Assembly (NCBI RefSeq): GCF_006715175.1
Contig: NZ_VFMQ01000001.1
Location: 434,001 to 498,000 of the forward strand
Source: Curtobacterium citreum
Lineage (GTDB): Bacteria; Actinomycetota; Actinomycetes; Actinomycetales; Microbacteriaceae
Reading direction: 5' to 3'
DNA length: 64,000 nt
The notes beneath the pieces are model-generated. The model saw only the letters and a program-made list of their open reading frames with translations. It was not told the origin of the DNA and made no database searches. The position numbers and the translations under genes were made by a program. The first letter of the stretch is position 1. Every line of letters begins with the position of its first letter. Below, piece by piece: positions 27,255 to 35,822 of the stretch.

Positions 27255-27513
27255 CGTGTTCCTGGAGCTGCGGTGTGCGTGGCGACTCTTGTGGAGTCAC
27301 GCTCAGGAGTGCGGTGATTGCATACAATCACGGATCGTCGCTCGCTTTTGTATACGTGACGTTTCGAGCTTGTAACGCTGCGCCTATGCCGCTTGGACTC
27401 GTCCTCCGGCACCTCGCTCCGAGGTCTGCGGTGTCCCTCGCTCTGGGGCTCGGTGAGAACCCCTCGAGTTGACGACCGGTCACTTATCCTGAGTGTGAGG
27501 ACAGGAGTGAACG
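27255..27513. promoter_or_regulatory. Divergent regulatory region with two GntR-type sites
   Basis: TTGCATACAA (27318-27327) and TTGTATACGT (27348-27357) are both close to the 10-bp palindrome TTGTATACAA and are centred 30 bp apart, about three helix turns. The region is AT-rich for this genome. FCD-type GntR dimers bind such TNGTNNNACNA-like sites. They lie upstream of the binding-protein gene on the minus strand and also face the HsdR-N gene at 27514. Confidence 0.6.
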
Positions 27514-28608
27514 ATGGAGTTCGAAGAGCGTCTCGCTGCGTTGGCCACGAAGGTGCACAACCAACGCCAGGCGATCCAGACCGAGGAGGCCACGAAGAAC
27601 GCGTTCGTGATGCCCTTCATCTCGACGATCCTCGGGTACGACGTGTTCAACCCCCTCGAAGTCGTTCCGGAGTTCACGGCGGACGTCGGCGTGAAGCGTG
27701 GGGAGAAGGTCGACTATGCGATCATGCGCGACGGTGAGGTGCAGATCCTCATCGAGTGCAAGAAGTCCACGGAGCCGCTCAAGATCGAGCATGCATCCCA
27801 GCTCTTCCGGTACTTCTCCGTCACGAACGCACGCATCGCCGTGTTGACCAACGGCGAGGTCTACAACTTCTACACGGATCTCGACGCACCGAACAAGATG
27901 GACGACCGACCGTTCCTCGTGCTCGACCTAGCCGACATCGACGAGACACTCCTGCCGGAGCTCAGCAAGCTCACGAAGGACGTGTTCGACCTCGATTCGG
28001 TGATCAGCGCGGCCGAGGAACTCAAGTACGTCGGCGCGCTGAAGCGTGCCATCGCCGTACAGTTCCGGGAGCCCGAGGAGGACTTCGTCCGACTCTTCGC
28101 GTCGCGTGTCTACGAGGGGCGCTTCACCCAGGAGGCGCGCAGCCAGTTCACGACGCTCGTCGCCAAGGCCTCGAAGCAATTCCTCAACGAACAGGTCAAC
28201 GACCGTCTGAAGACGGCGCTCGGTGCCTCCTACACGGCGCCGATCGAGCAAGCTACTTCCGTCGAGGCGCTCTCGAGCGAGCTGGTGGTGGAAGAGGACA
28301 TAGATCGAGACACCGAGATCGAGACCACGCCCGAGGAACTCGAGGGCTATCAGATCGTCAAGGCCATCGCCTGCAGCGAGGTCAAGCCCGAGCGCATCGT
28401 GCACCGGGATCAGAAGTCGTACTTCGCCATTCTGCTCGACAACAACAACCGCAAGCCGATCGCGCGCCTCTGGTTCAACGGGAAGAAGCAGAAGTACATC
28501 GGGTTGTTCGACGAGGACAAAGTCGAGACGCGACACCCGATTGAGTCGCTCGAGGACATCTACCTGCACGCGGATGCCCTCCGGGTGTCCGTGTCACGCT
28601 TGCGCTGA
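27514..28608 (+). CDS. Stand-alone type I restriction HsdR N-terminal-type nuclease protein
   Basis: A 364-residue protein. The N-terminal half (about 20-150) has the HsdR-N PD-(D/E)xK nuclease pattern: TEEATKNAFVMPFI, then KVDYAIMRDGEVQILIECKK, with the Asp and the E-x-K as metal/catalytic residues. No helicase or ATPase domain and no HsdM/HsdS partners are present. The C-terminal part (290-360; FAILLDNNNRKPIARLWFNGKKQKY) is a conserved beta-rich domain of these orphan proteins. Codon usage is less GC-biased than its neighbours, suggesting transfer. Role may be defence or DNA repair. Confidence 0.82.
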   Translation: MEFEERLAALATKVHNQRQAIQTEEATKNAFVMPFISTILGYDVFNPLEVVPEFTADVGVKRGEKVDYAIMRDGEVQILIECKKSTEPLKIEHASQLFRYFSVTNARIAVLTNGEVYNFYTDLDAPNKMDDRPFLVLDLADIDETLLPELSKLTKDVFDLDSVISAAEELKYVGALKRAIAVQFREPEEDFVRLFASRVYEGRFTQEARSQFTTLVAKASKQFLNEQVNDRLKTALGASYTAPIEQATSVEALSSELVVEEDIDRDTEIETTPEELEGYQIVKAIACSEVKPERIVHRDQKSYFAILLDNNNRKPIARLWFNGKKQKYIGLFDEDKVETRHPIESLEDIYLHADALRVSVSRLR

Positions 28609-28746
28609 AGTGAAGGCGGTTCACGAACCCTCCGGCCGGGTGTCCCCCCCGACGAGGTGGAAGACGAGCTCCGGGCAGGTTCCGGGCGTTGAGGCTGGGC
28701 CGGTTGCGGCGCACGACTCTTCCATTCGAGGAGCACTGTTCGGGAT

Positions 28747-29439
28747 GTGGCGTCAGGTGGCGCAGTGCCCGTGGCGGCCAAGTTCTCGTGCTTCTCCGGC
28801 TCCGCCCACGCGCTCGTGCCGCATGGTGCGCCGCGCAGATCGACGGACAGCTCCGCACCTGTGGCGGGCGTGTACGAGCACATCCATGGTCTGACGGGTG
28901 TCCCGGTGCCCGAGTCGCGACGGTCGGCCGTCGACTCCGCTCCGACCGGACAGTCGCGAACGCAGTACGCCTACGGCGCTCCTGTGGGCGGTGTCGTCGG
29001 CCTTCGTGCTCTCGCTTTGCAGGTCGGTGCCGACGAGCACTTCGGCCGTCGCGAGAAGATCCGGTTCGGCGGCATCGATCACTGGTGGCATGAGCTGGCC
29101 TTCGCTCCCACCGGGAACGCGTTCAGCGCGCTGACGGCATCCATCGAGACTCAGGTCACGAAGCACCGCGCGTACTACGTGGAGGGGCTGGCGAAGTACA
29201 ACGCGTACCCGGTGGCTGAAGGGAAACGCTTGGAGCTGACGCTTCTGGACGCGTCCGGACGAAGCGACGATGCGATCAGCGTGTTCATGCCGAACTCGCA
29301 CCACCTGGGAGCGCTCACGTCGGCTGTGGCGGCTGGCACACCATTTGCGCTGTTCTCGTCCGAAGCATTCGTGAAGAACACCGGACGTGCGGCACTCAGC
29401 TTGGCGGATGACTCCCAGCTGCTGCCCCTGTCCGGCTGA
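28747..29439 (+). CDS. Hypothetical protein, doubtful N-terminus, possible gene remnant
   Basis: A 230-codon frame with no family that I recognise. The C-terminal two thirds (from about residue 80: VVGLRALALQVGADEHFGRREKIRF to ALSLADDSQLLPLSG) reads like a normal protein with atypical codon use. The first 60 residues look like non-coding sequence and no ribosome site precedes any early ATG. It may be the remnant of a gene whose 5' end was lost, in the same atypical island as the HsdR-N gene. The 138 bp before it (28609-28746) hold nothing I can name. Confidence 0.4.
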   Translation: MASGGAVPVAAKFSCFSGSAHALVPHGAPRRSTDSSAPVAGVYEHIHGLTGVPVPESRRSAVDSAPTGQSRTQYAYGAPVGGVVGLRALALQVGADEHFGRREKIRFGGIDHWWHELAFAPTGNAFSALTASIETQVTKHRAYYVEGLAKYNAYPVAEGKRLELTLLDASGRSDDAISVFMPNSHHLGALTSAVAAGTPFALFSSEAFVKNTGRAALSLADDSQLLPLSG

Positions 29440-29506
29440 TCTGCGCCTGACGGACCCGGCCGTTCCTCGTGTCGGACGATCCATGGCGACGAGTACCGTG
29501 GCGGTG

Positions 29507-30130
29507 ATGCAGACATGCGACGCCGAGGCGGTCCTCGCCGCCCTCGCGCGGACCCCGGGGGACGTGGCGGCGGCGCGGCGGGTCGCCCGGCAGTTCGCGG
29601 ACCTCGACGCGGGGGAGCGGTCCGCCCTGCTCTGGAGCGAGGACCCCGGCGCGCGGCTCGTCGCGGTGGTGCTCCTCGTGCAGGCGATGCGGGCGCGGCC
29701 GGACGCCGAGCTGACGGACGAGTTCCTCGCCGCGGCGAAGGCGGAGCGCTTCGACGACACCACGCTCGTCGACCTCGCGGCGGAGGAGCTCGTCGGTGCG
29801 CCGCTCGTCGGCGGTTCGACCGGCCCGTTGTTCGCGCTCGTGAAGTCCGACGTGGCGATGGTGCGCCGGATCGCGGTCGTGGCGACCCTGGCGTTCGCGA
29901 AGCAGGGCGACGCCGAGGTCCCGCTCGGGATCGTCGGGCGGCTCGTCCGCGAGCGCAGCGACACCGTGCAGTCGGCGCTCGGGTGGGTCCTGCGCGAGAC
30001 CGGCAAGCGGGCCTCCGAGCCGGCGCTCGTGGCGTTCCTCGAGCGGCACGGGCGGTTCCTGACCCCGGCGGCACGGGCGACCGCGACCGAGCACCTGCCC
30101 CCAACCGAGCGCGACCGGCTGCGCGCCTGA
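29507..30130 (+). CDS. DNA alkylation repair protein-like (HEAT-repeat, AlkD-type)
   Basis: About 207 residues of helix pairs in the HEAT-like AlkD superfamily pattern: LVDLAAEELVGAPLVG, DVAMVRRIAVVATLAFAK, and DTVQSALGWVLRETGKR, the last being the family signature near the C-terminus. AlkD proteins excise alkylated bases; this one is short, so a role other than glycosylase is possible. The start is not certain: ATG 29507 and ATG 29483 are both possible and neither has a good ribosome site. Confidence 0.75.
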   Translation: MQTCDAEAVLAALARTPGDVAAARRVARQFADLDAGERSALLWSEDPGARLVAVVLLVQAMRARPDAELTDEFLAAAKAERFDDTTLVDLAAEELVGAPLVGGSTGPLFALVKSDVAMVRRIAVVATLAFAKQGDAEVPLGIVGRLVRERSDTVQSALGWVLRETGKRASEPALVAFLERHGRFLTPAARATATEHLPPTERDRLRA

Positions 30131-30151
30131 CCTGTTCGCGCGGGGCCGGAG

Positions 30152-30970
30152 TCAGTGGGAGAACACGTCGTCGAGCGTGTAGGTCGCCAGGCCGCGCTGC
30201 TCGAGCAGGGCGTGGAGCCTCGGCAGCGCGCCGATGGTGCCGGGGTGGTTGGCGTGCCCGATGACGATGTGCGCCGGCTGGAACCACTGCTCCGCGAAGC
30301 CGACGATCTGGTCCGAGGTGATGTCCCCGGAGTCCGCGAGCGTCCCGTACCAGAGCAGCGGGGTGGTGTAGCCGACGGCCGCCGCCGCCCGGTCGACCCG
30401 GGCGTCGTGGTAGCCGAACGGCGGCCGGAAGTACGGCTTCGCGTCGACGCCGTAGGTGTCCTGGATGAAGGCGTGGTTCCGCGTCAGCTGGTCCTGGACC
30501 GCCTGGTCGCCGAGCTTCGTCAGGGCGGGGTGATCCCACGTGTGGTTCCCGAGCTGCACCTGCCCGGAGGCGACGAGCGGCCGCAGCAGGTCGGCGTGCT
30601 CGGTCCACGCGGGCCGCGCGCCGTTGACGAAGAAGGTCAGGCGCGTGCCGGTCTCGGCCGCGAACCGGGCGTACGCGGCGACGACGTCCGACGATGCCCC
30701 GTCGTCCACCGTCCACGCGATCCCGGGTGTCCCCGCTGGCAGACCCGTCACGGTCCCCCGGGGCAGCGGCACCTTCGTCAGTGCCGGACGGGTCGGTGTC
30801 GGTGTCGGTGTCGGTGTGGGCGTGCCCGTGGGTGTCCGGGTGGCTGTCGGCGTCGGGGTCGCGCTCGTCGCCCGCCGGGGCGGCTGGGAGGAACACGCGG
30901 CGAGCGCCCCGGCGGCGAGGAGCGCTCCGGCCCCGGTGAGCAGGCTGCGGCGCGTGGTGCGGTGGTCCAT
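30152..30970 (-). CDS. Polysaccharide deacetylase family lipoprotein
   Basis: 272 residues. The twin-arginine-like start (RRSLLTGAGALLAAGALAAC) ends in a lipobox, so it is probably a lipoprotein. A Thr/Pro repeat linker (35-65) follows. The NodB domain has motif 1 TVDDG (catalytic Asp pair), motif 2 HTWDHP (metal His), motif 3 RPPFGY and the late HANHPG. It should de-N-acetylate a surface glycan or peptidoglycan with a divalent metal. It is divergent from an alcohol dehydrogenase gene. Confidence 0.88.
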   Translation of the reverse strand: MDHRTTRRSLLTGAGALLAAGALAACSSQPPRRATSATPTPTATRTPTGTPTPTPTPTPTRPALTKVPLPRGTVTGLPAGTPGIAWTVDDGASSDVVAAYARFAAETGTRLTFFVNGARPAWTEHADLLRPLVASGQVQLGNHTWDHPALTKLGDQAVQDQLTRNHAFIQDTYGVDAKPYFRPPFGYHDARVDRAAAAVGYTTPLLWYGTLADSGDITSDQIVGFAEQWFQPAHIVIGHANHPGTIGALPRLHALLEQRGLATYTLDDVFSH

Positions 30971-31294
30971 CGGAGCCAGCGTGGCGGGTGGGCGGCACCG
31001 GGCGCATCGGCGGACGGGCGGAGACCGACTGGCCGATCGGCCACGTTCGAGCCCATCGCGCCTGTGATCGGAGGCGGATCCGCGCGTCGGGTGGCGGAAG
31101 GAACGGCTTCCGACGCGCGGATCGGTCTCTCACGCGCGGATCGGCATCCGATGCGCGGATCGGTCTCCCACGCGCGGATCGGGCAGGGCGCGCGGGCGGG
31201 GCTGGGAACGCGCCACGGGGCGGGCGGGTACCGACGAGGGGGAGACGAGCCGTGCCTCCCGGCCGGCCCGACGCGACCACGAGAGGAACGCGAC
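30971..31294. promoter_or_regulatory. Divergent 324-bp region with palindrome, hairpin and 19-bp repeats
   Basis: No gene is seen. It contains, in order, a perfect 14-bp palindrome TGGCCGATCGGCCA (31030-31043), a two-part hairpin (31077-31087 with 31113-31123, and 31095-31100 with 31107-31112), four 19-bp repeats, and a single arm of the GGACGGGAGGC family (31250-31266). This is an unusual density of structure for one promoter region. Confidence 0.6.
31115..31190. repeat. Four 19-bp tandem repeats starting GCGCGGATCGG
   Basis: Units begin at 31115, 31134, 31153 and 31172. The first 11 bases (GCGCGGATCGG) are constant and the last eight vary (TCTCTCAC, CATCCGAT, TCTCCCAC, GCAGGGCG). A 19-bp period places the units almost two helix turns apart, on roughly the same face of the DNA, as arrays of protein sites often are. 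Confidence 0.8.
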
Positions 31295-32491
31295 GTGCGC
31301 GCACTGACATGGCAGGGCACCGAGAAGGTGTCCGTCGAGACCGTCCCCGACCCGACCATCCAGGAGCCGACCGACGCGATCGTGCGGATCACGTCGACCG
31401 CCATCTGCGGCTCCGACCTGCACCTGTACCGGGTGCTCGGCCCGTACATCGACAAGGGCGACGTCCTCGGGCACGAGCCCATGGGCATCGTGGAGGAGGT
31501 CGGCTCCGCCGTCACGAACCTGAAGGTCGGCGACCGGGTCGTCGTCCCGTTCAACATCTCGTGCGGCCACTGCTGGATGTGCCGCCACGGCTTCCAGTCG
31601 CAGTGCGAGACGACGCAGGTCAAGGAGTACGGCACCGGCGCCTCGCTCTTCGGCTACACGAAGATGTACGGCCAGGTCCCCGGCGGGCAGGCCGAGTACC
31701 TGCGGGTGCCGCACGCCGACTACGGCCCGATCAAGGTGCCGGACAGCGGTGCCGACGACCAGTGGCTGTTCATGAGCGACATCATCCCGACCGCCTGGCA
31801 GGCCGTGCAGTACGCGGACGTGCCCGAGGGCGGGACGCTCGCGGTGCTCGGCCTGGGCCCCGTGGGGCAGTTCGCCGCGCGGATCGGCAAGCACCTCGGC
31901 TACCGGGTGCTCGCCGTCGACCCCGAGCAGGTCCGCCGCGACCTCGGGGCGAAGCACGGCATCGAGGTGTTCGACCTGTCCGACGACGTCGTGCCGCAGC
32001 TCGTCGACCTCACCGACGGCCGCGGGCCGGACGGCGTGGTCGACGCGGTCGGCATGGAGGCGCACGGCAACCCCGTCGCCGGGTTCGCCCAGCGCGCGGC
32101 CGGCCTGCTGCCGGACAAGCTCGCGCAGAAGGCGATCGAGACCGCGGGCGTCGACCGGCTGGCGGCGGTGCACGCGGCGATCGACCTCGTCCGGCGCGGT
32201 GGCACGGTGTCGCTGTCCGGCGTGTACGGCGGGATGGCCGACCCGATGCCGATGATGACCCTGTTCGACAAGCAGATCACGATCCGCGAGGGACAGTGCA
32301 ACGTCCGCCGCTGGGTCGACGACCTGATGCCGCTCGTGTCCGACCCATCGGACCCCCTCGGCACGCTCGACCTGACCACGCACCGGGTGTCGCTCGAGGA
32401 CGCCCCGCACATGTACTCGGTCTTCCAGAAGAAGGAGGACGGCTGCATCAAGGTCGTCCTCGACCCGTCGCTCGCGCCCGCGGCGGCGTGA
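31295..32491 (+). CDS. Zinc-dependent alcohol dehydrogenase (MDR family)
   Basis: A 398-residue medium-chain dehydrogenase, longer than usual, of the formaldehyde-dehydrogenase-like group. Catalytic zinc ligands are in ICGSDLHLY and GHEPMG, and the structural zinc cysteines in CGHCWMCRHGFQSQC. The Rossmann motif is LGLGPVGQFAARIG. A segment between residues 250 and 285 (GFAQRAAGLLPDKLAQKAIE) is the group-typical insertion. It oxidises an alcohol or adduct with NAD(P). The GTG start has AGAGGAA about 8 bp upstream. Confidence 0.9.
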   Translation: MRALTWQGTEKVSVETVPDPTIQEPTDAIVRITSTAICGSDLHLYRVLGPYIDKGDVLGHEPMGIVEEVGSAVTNLKVGDRVVVPFNISCGHCWMCRHGFQSQCETTQVKEYGTGASLFGYTKMYGQVPGGQAEYLRVPHADYGPIKVPDSGADDQWLFMSDIIPTAWQAVQYADVPEGGTLAVLGLGPVGQFAARIGKHLGYRVLAVDPEQVRRDLGAKHGIEVFDLSDDVVPQLVDLTDGRGPDGVVDAVGMEAHGNPVAGFAQRAAGLLPDKLAQKAIETAGVDRLAAVHAAIDLVRRGGTVSLSGVYGGMADPMPMMTLFDKQITIREGQCNVRRWVDDLMPLVSDPSDPLGTLDLTTHRVSLEDAPHMYSVFQKKEDGCIKVVLDPSLAPAAA

Positions 32492-32507
32492 CGGTCGGGC
32501 ACCGCTG

Positions 32508-33566
32508 ATGCGCGTCGTCGTGGTCGGGGCGACCGGGAACGTCGGGACCGCCGTGCTGAGGCGGCTCGCGGCGGCTCGGCTCGCCGGTGACGGCCGGGCC
32601 GGCTCCGACGAGGGGCTGCAGGTCGTCGGGGTCGCTCGACGGCTGCCCGACGCCCGGGTCGCACCGTACGACGTCGCGGTCTGGCACGCCGTCGACGTCG
32701 GTGGCGACGGTGCCGTCGCGGAGCTCGCCGCCGTGTTCCGCGGGGCCGACGCCGTCGTGCACCTGGCGTGGGCGCTCCAGCCGACGCACGACATCCCCGC
32801 GCAGCACCGGACCAACGTCCGGGGCACGGCGAACGTGCTCGCCGCCGTGGCCCGGGCCGGGGTCCAGCAGGTCGTCGTGGCCTCCTCGGTCGGGGCGTAC
32901 CGCGGGGTCAACGTGGACGGCAAGCGGACGCCGGTGGACGAGTCCTTCCCCACGACCGGCATCCCGACGGCGACGTACTCGGTGCACAAGGCCGAGAACG
33001 AACGGGCACTGGACACGTTCGAGCGCGAGCACCCGGACGTGGTCGTGACACGACTCCGGCCCGGGTTGGTGTTCCAGCGGTCGGTGGCCGCGGAGCTCCG
33101 GGGGCTGTTCCTCGGGCACCTCGTCCCGATGTCGGTCGTGCGTGCGGCCCGGTTCGCGGTCCTGCCGTTGCCGCTGCCGTTCGTGTTCCAGGCCGTGCAC
33201 GCCGACGACCTCGCCGACGCGTTCTGGCGGGCGATCGACCGGCGGGCCGCCGGCGCGTTCAACATCGCGGCGTCGCCGGTGCTCACCCCGCCGCGGATGG
33301 CCCGGGCCGCCGGGATGCTCGGCGCGGTGCGGATCCCGCTCCGCCTGCTGCGCGGGGTCGTCACGCTGACCTGGCGGCTCCGGCTCCAGCCGACGGACGC
33401 CGGGTGGCTCGACATCGCAGCCGGCGTGCCGGTCATGCAGACCGACCGCGCCCGGAACGAGCTCGGGTGGGCGCCGCAGCACACGGCGGAGGACGCCCTG
33501 CGGGAACTCGTCGGCGGCTTCGCCGACGGCGCCCGTGTGCCCGCGTCCGGACCCCTGCGCGGGTGA
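32508..33566 (+). CDS. NAD-dependent epimerase/dehydratase family protein
   Basis: A 352-residue extended SDR. The N-terminal VVGATGNVGTAVLRRL is the GxxGxxG nucleotide site. The active site has ASSVGAYRG with the catalytic Ser, and the YSVHKAENE YxxxK. The C-terminal domain contains FQAVHADDLADAFWRAI, typical of sugar-nucleotide epimerases and related ketoreductases. It starts 16 bp after the alcohol dehydrogenase and is probably co-transcribed. Substrate is unknown. Confidence 0.87.
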   Translation: MRVVVVGATGNVGTAVLRRLAAARLAGDGRAGSDEGLQVVGVARRLPDARVAPYDVAVWHAVDVGGDGAVAELAAVFRGADAVVHLAWALQPTHDIPAQHRTNVRGTANVLAAVARAGVQQVVVASSVGAYRGVNVDGKRTPVDESFPTTGIPTATYSVHKAENERALDTFEREHPDVVVTRLRPGLVFQRSVAAELRGLFLGHLVPMSVVRAARFAVLPLPLPFVFQAVHADDLADAFWRAIDRRAAGAFNIAASPVLTPPRMARAAGMLGAVRIPLRLLRGVVTLTWRLRLQPTDAGWLDIAAGVPVMQTDRARNELGWAPQHTAEDALRELVGGFADGARVPASGPLRG

Positions 33567-33586
33567 GCGCCGCGTAGCCTGAGGGG

Positions 33587-33994
33587 GTGCTGCTGCCGAC
33601 GGACTTGCTCGGGGACTGGGACCTCGCACGGACCGTGGACGACCGCGCCGCCGGTGTCCGCGGCATCGTCACCGGCCGCACCACGCTCTCGCTCACCGGT
33701 CCGGACGAGGTGCGCTGGGACGAGTCCGGCGTGATGCGGTTCGGCGGTCGGGAGACCCCGGTGTCCCGGACGCTGCTCGTCCGCCGCGGCGCCGACGCGC
33801 ACTGGAGCGTGCACTTCATCGACGGCCGGGTCTTCCACGACTGGGTGTGGGGCGCGGCGGTCGAGCACGCCTGCGCGCCGGACGACTACACCGGCGTGCT
33901 CACGGGCGACGCCCGACGGTGGACGGTGCGCTGGCAGGCCCGGGGTCCCGCGAAGGACTACCGGCTCGACAGCGTGCTGACCCCGGCGGCGTGA
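33587..33994 (+). CDS. DUF6314 family protein
   Basis: A 135-residue protein that fits the DUF6314 family over its whole length: DLLGDWDLARTVDDRAAGVRG at the start, WDESGVMRF, SRTLLVRR, HFIDGRVFHDW, and the final PAKDYRLDSVL. The family is a small predicted beta-barrel with unknown ligand and function. It starts at a GTG 20 bp after the epimerase stop. Confidence 0.85.
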   Translation: MLLPTDLLGDWDLARTVDDRAAGVRGIVTGRTTLSLTGPDEVRWDESGVMRFGGRETPVSRTLLVRRGADAHWSVHFIDGRVFHDWVWGAAVEHACAPDDYTGVLTGDARRWTVRWQARGPAKDYRLDSVLTPAA

Positions 33995-34001
33995 CCCGGG
34001 C

Positions 34002-34850
34002 TCACCGGACCTGGACGTTCCGGCAGCCGAAGTCGATGGTGCTCGACCCCCAGTACGGATCACTCGCTGTCAGACACAGGCGGTGCGTCCCGGCGCTCAT
34101 CGCGACCGTCCCGGCGAAGCCGCGGTTCCCGCTGACGTGCAGGGCACGGTTCACGTCCGCGCGTCGAACGGTGGTCGTGAAGCGGTCCGTGTAGACGCCG
34201 TCGACCTGGGCCGTCACGGTCATCGGGTCGGCCAGCCGCTCGAGTTCCACGACCCAGCCCGCGACCTGGACCCCACCGGACACCGGCAGCACCCGGTCGA
34301 GGTTGCCGCGCACGGGGACCAGCGTCGTGCCGCTGTACCGCGCGTTCCATGGCGCGTCGGGATCGGACTTCCCGCGCACGACGGTGAACCCCCAACCCGT
34401 GAACCCGGACATGGACGAGGCGAAGTGCTGGCGGGCGGTCGTCGTCATGGTGACGCTCTGGCCGGGACGCAGCGCGCCGGTCACGCAGGTGCCGGTCCGC
34501 TTCTGGGTGGACAACGAGCAGGTGCCGCTCGTCGACGTCACCTTCGCCTGGTCCCACGCCGACAGGATCGCCGCGTCCGGCGGGTTCGACCCCTGGTTGT
34601 ACTGGAACGCCATCGTGACCGGTCCGGCGGTGGCACGGGTCCCGGTGTTCGTCACCGTGAACGACCACGTGGCGGTGTTGCCGTACGCGACCTCCGTCGA
34701 GGTCGCCGTGTCCACCTGCAGTCCGGCAGGGTCGTCGGCAGCCCACGCCGGGGTCCCGGTCACCACTCCGCCGACGAGTCCTGCGAGGACGACGAACACG
34801 GCGATGCGTGGCGCTGACCGACGGCTGATCGCCTGCTCTCCAGTTGTCAT
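34002..34850 (-). CDS. Secreted beta-rich protein of unknown function
   Basis: 282 residues with a signal peptide (core IAVFVVLAGLVGGVVTG, cleavage near AWAAD). The mature part has a CARDB/DUF11-like stretch (EVAYGNTATWSFTVTNTGT) seen in surface adhesins and a C-terminal half with paired cysteines (CSLSTQKRTGTC; LCLTAS and FGCRN). It lacks an LPXTG motif or membrane anchor. It may be a secreted or loosely attached surface protein. It is convergent with the DUF6314 gene. Confidence 0.72.
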   Translation of the reverse strand: MTTGEQAISRRSAPRIAVFVVLAGLVGGVVTGTPAWAADDPAGLQVDTATSTEVAYGNTATWSFTVTNTGTRATAGPVTMAFQYNQGSNPPDAAILSAWDQAKVTSTSGTCSLSTQKRTGTCVTGALRPGQSVTMTTTARQHFASSMSGFTGWGFTVVRGKSDPDAPWNARYSGTTLVPVRGNLDRVLPVSGGVQVAGWVVELERLADPMTVTAQVDGVYTDRFTTTVRRADVNRALHVSGNRGFAGTVAMSAGTHRLCLTASDPYWGSSTIDFGCRNVQVR

Positions 34851-34991
34851 CTGCCGAAGCTACTGCCCGACGTGCTCGCCGGACCGGAGTCCCGTGTACC
34901 CCGCGGGGCCGCGTGCTCGAGCGTCGCACCGGACCGGCACAGCGTCGATCCGGCCTGACGCGGCGTCGGCCCGGACCGGCAGACTGAGCGC

Positions 34992-35657
34992 ATGGCACGT
35001 TCGACCGGCACCGACGCCCCGCGGATCACCCTGACCGAGCCGACCGACCTGCAGGACTGGTCACCGGCACCCGGCGACCTGCTCACCGGCGACCGGATCG
35101 AGGCGAAGCGCATCGCGATGCTCGACGTCGCCGGGGAGCGGCTGCCCGACCTCGAGCTCGAGGAGTGTGTCGTCGGGACCCTCCGCGCCGACGGCACCGA
35201 TCTGCGCGGCCTGCGCGTCCGCGACTCGGTCGTCGAGACGCTCGACGCCCCGGTGTTCCGCGCCTCGAGCAGCGCCTGGCGCGAGGTCCGGGTCGCCGGC
35301 GGCCGGGTCGGGTCGGCCGACCTGTACGACGCGACGCTGAACGGGGTCGAGTTCGTCGGCATGAAGCTCGGGTTCGTGAACCTCCGCGGGTCGACGCTCA
35401 CCGACGTGGTGTTCCGCGATTGCGTGCTCGACGAACTCGACATCGCCGACGCCCGACTGCTCCGCGTGTCCTTCGAGGGCACACGCATCCGCTCCGCCGA
35501 GGGTTCGAACACCCGCATCGACCACGTCGACCTGCGGGCCGCCGACCTGGACCGGGTGGAGCGGCTCGAGGGGTTCCGCGGGGCGACGATCGGTGCCGAC
35601 CAGCTGTTCGCCCTCGCGCCGCTCCTGGCCGCGCAGGCTGGTTATCGCGTGGACTGA
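34992..35657 (+). CDS. Pentapeptide repeat-containing protein
   Basis: 221 residues that fold as a right-handed quadrilateral beta-helix. From about residue 50 to 190 the sequence has the A(D/N)LxX rhythm (GTDLRGLRVRDSVVETLDAP, GSADLYDATLNGVEF, GFVNLRGSTLTDVVF). Pentapeptide proteins include DNA-gyrase protectors such as MfpA/Qnr, and many of unknown role. The interaction partner here cannot be told. A hairpin terminator follows. Confidence 0.85.
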   Translation: MARSTGTDAPRITLTEPTDLQDWSPAPGDLLTGDRIEAKRIAMLDVAGERLPDLELEECVVGTLRADGTDLRGLRVRDSVVETLDAPVFRASSSAWREVRVAGGRVGSADLYDATLNGVEFVGMKLGFVNLRGSTLTDVVFRDCVLDELDIADARLLRVSFEGTRIRSAEGSNTRIDHVDLRAADLDRVERLEGFRGATIGADQLFALAPLLAAQAGYRVD

Positions 35658-35732
35658 CGCGCGCCGCCGGCCACCCCCGCCAGTCGGCCGCCGCCGGCTC
35701 GCCCGGTCCGCTGGCGGGCGGGGAGTTCATGC

Positions 35733-35780
35733 GCTGAGCGACACCTCACGGGCCGCGGACGGCGTGAACTGTCGCTCAGC
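35733..35780. terminator. Bidirectional hairpin terminator
   Basis: GCTGAGCGACA (35733-35743) pairs with TGTCGCTCAGC (35770-35780), and inside it TCACG (35746-35750) pairs with CGTGA (35763-35767). It lies between the convergent pentapeptide and FAD oxidoreductase genes. Confidence 0.7.
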
Positions 35781-35822
35781 CCGAAACCTCCGCGCTCAGC
35801 CAGCGGCCGCAGCGGCCCCGGC

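Noticed and set aside
28609..28746. An N-terminal coding part for the frame at 28747
   Set aside because: No frame here has normal codon use or a ribosome site and no recognisable protein segment.
30785..30850. GTGTCG/GTGTGG repeats as a regulatory microsatellite
   Set aside because: They encode the Thr/Pro linker of the deacetylase lipoprotein, a common low-complexity linker.
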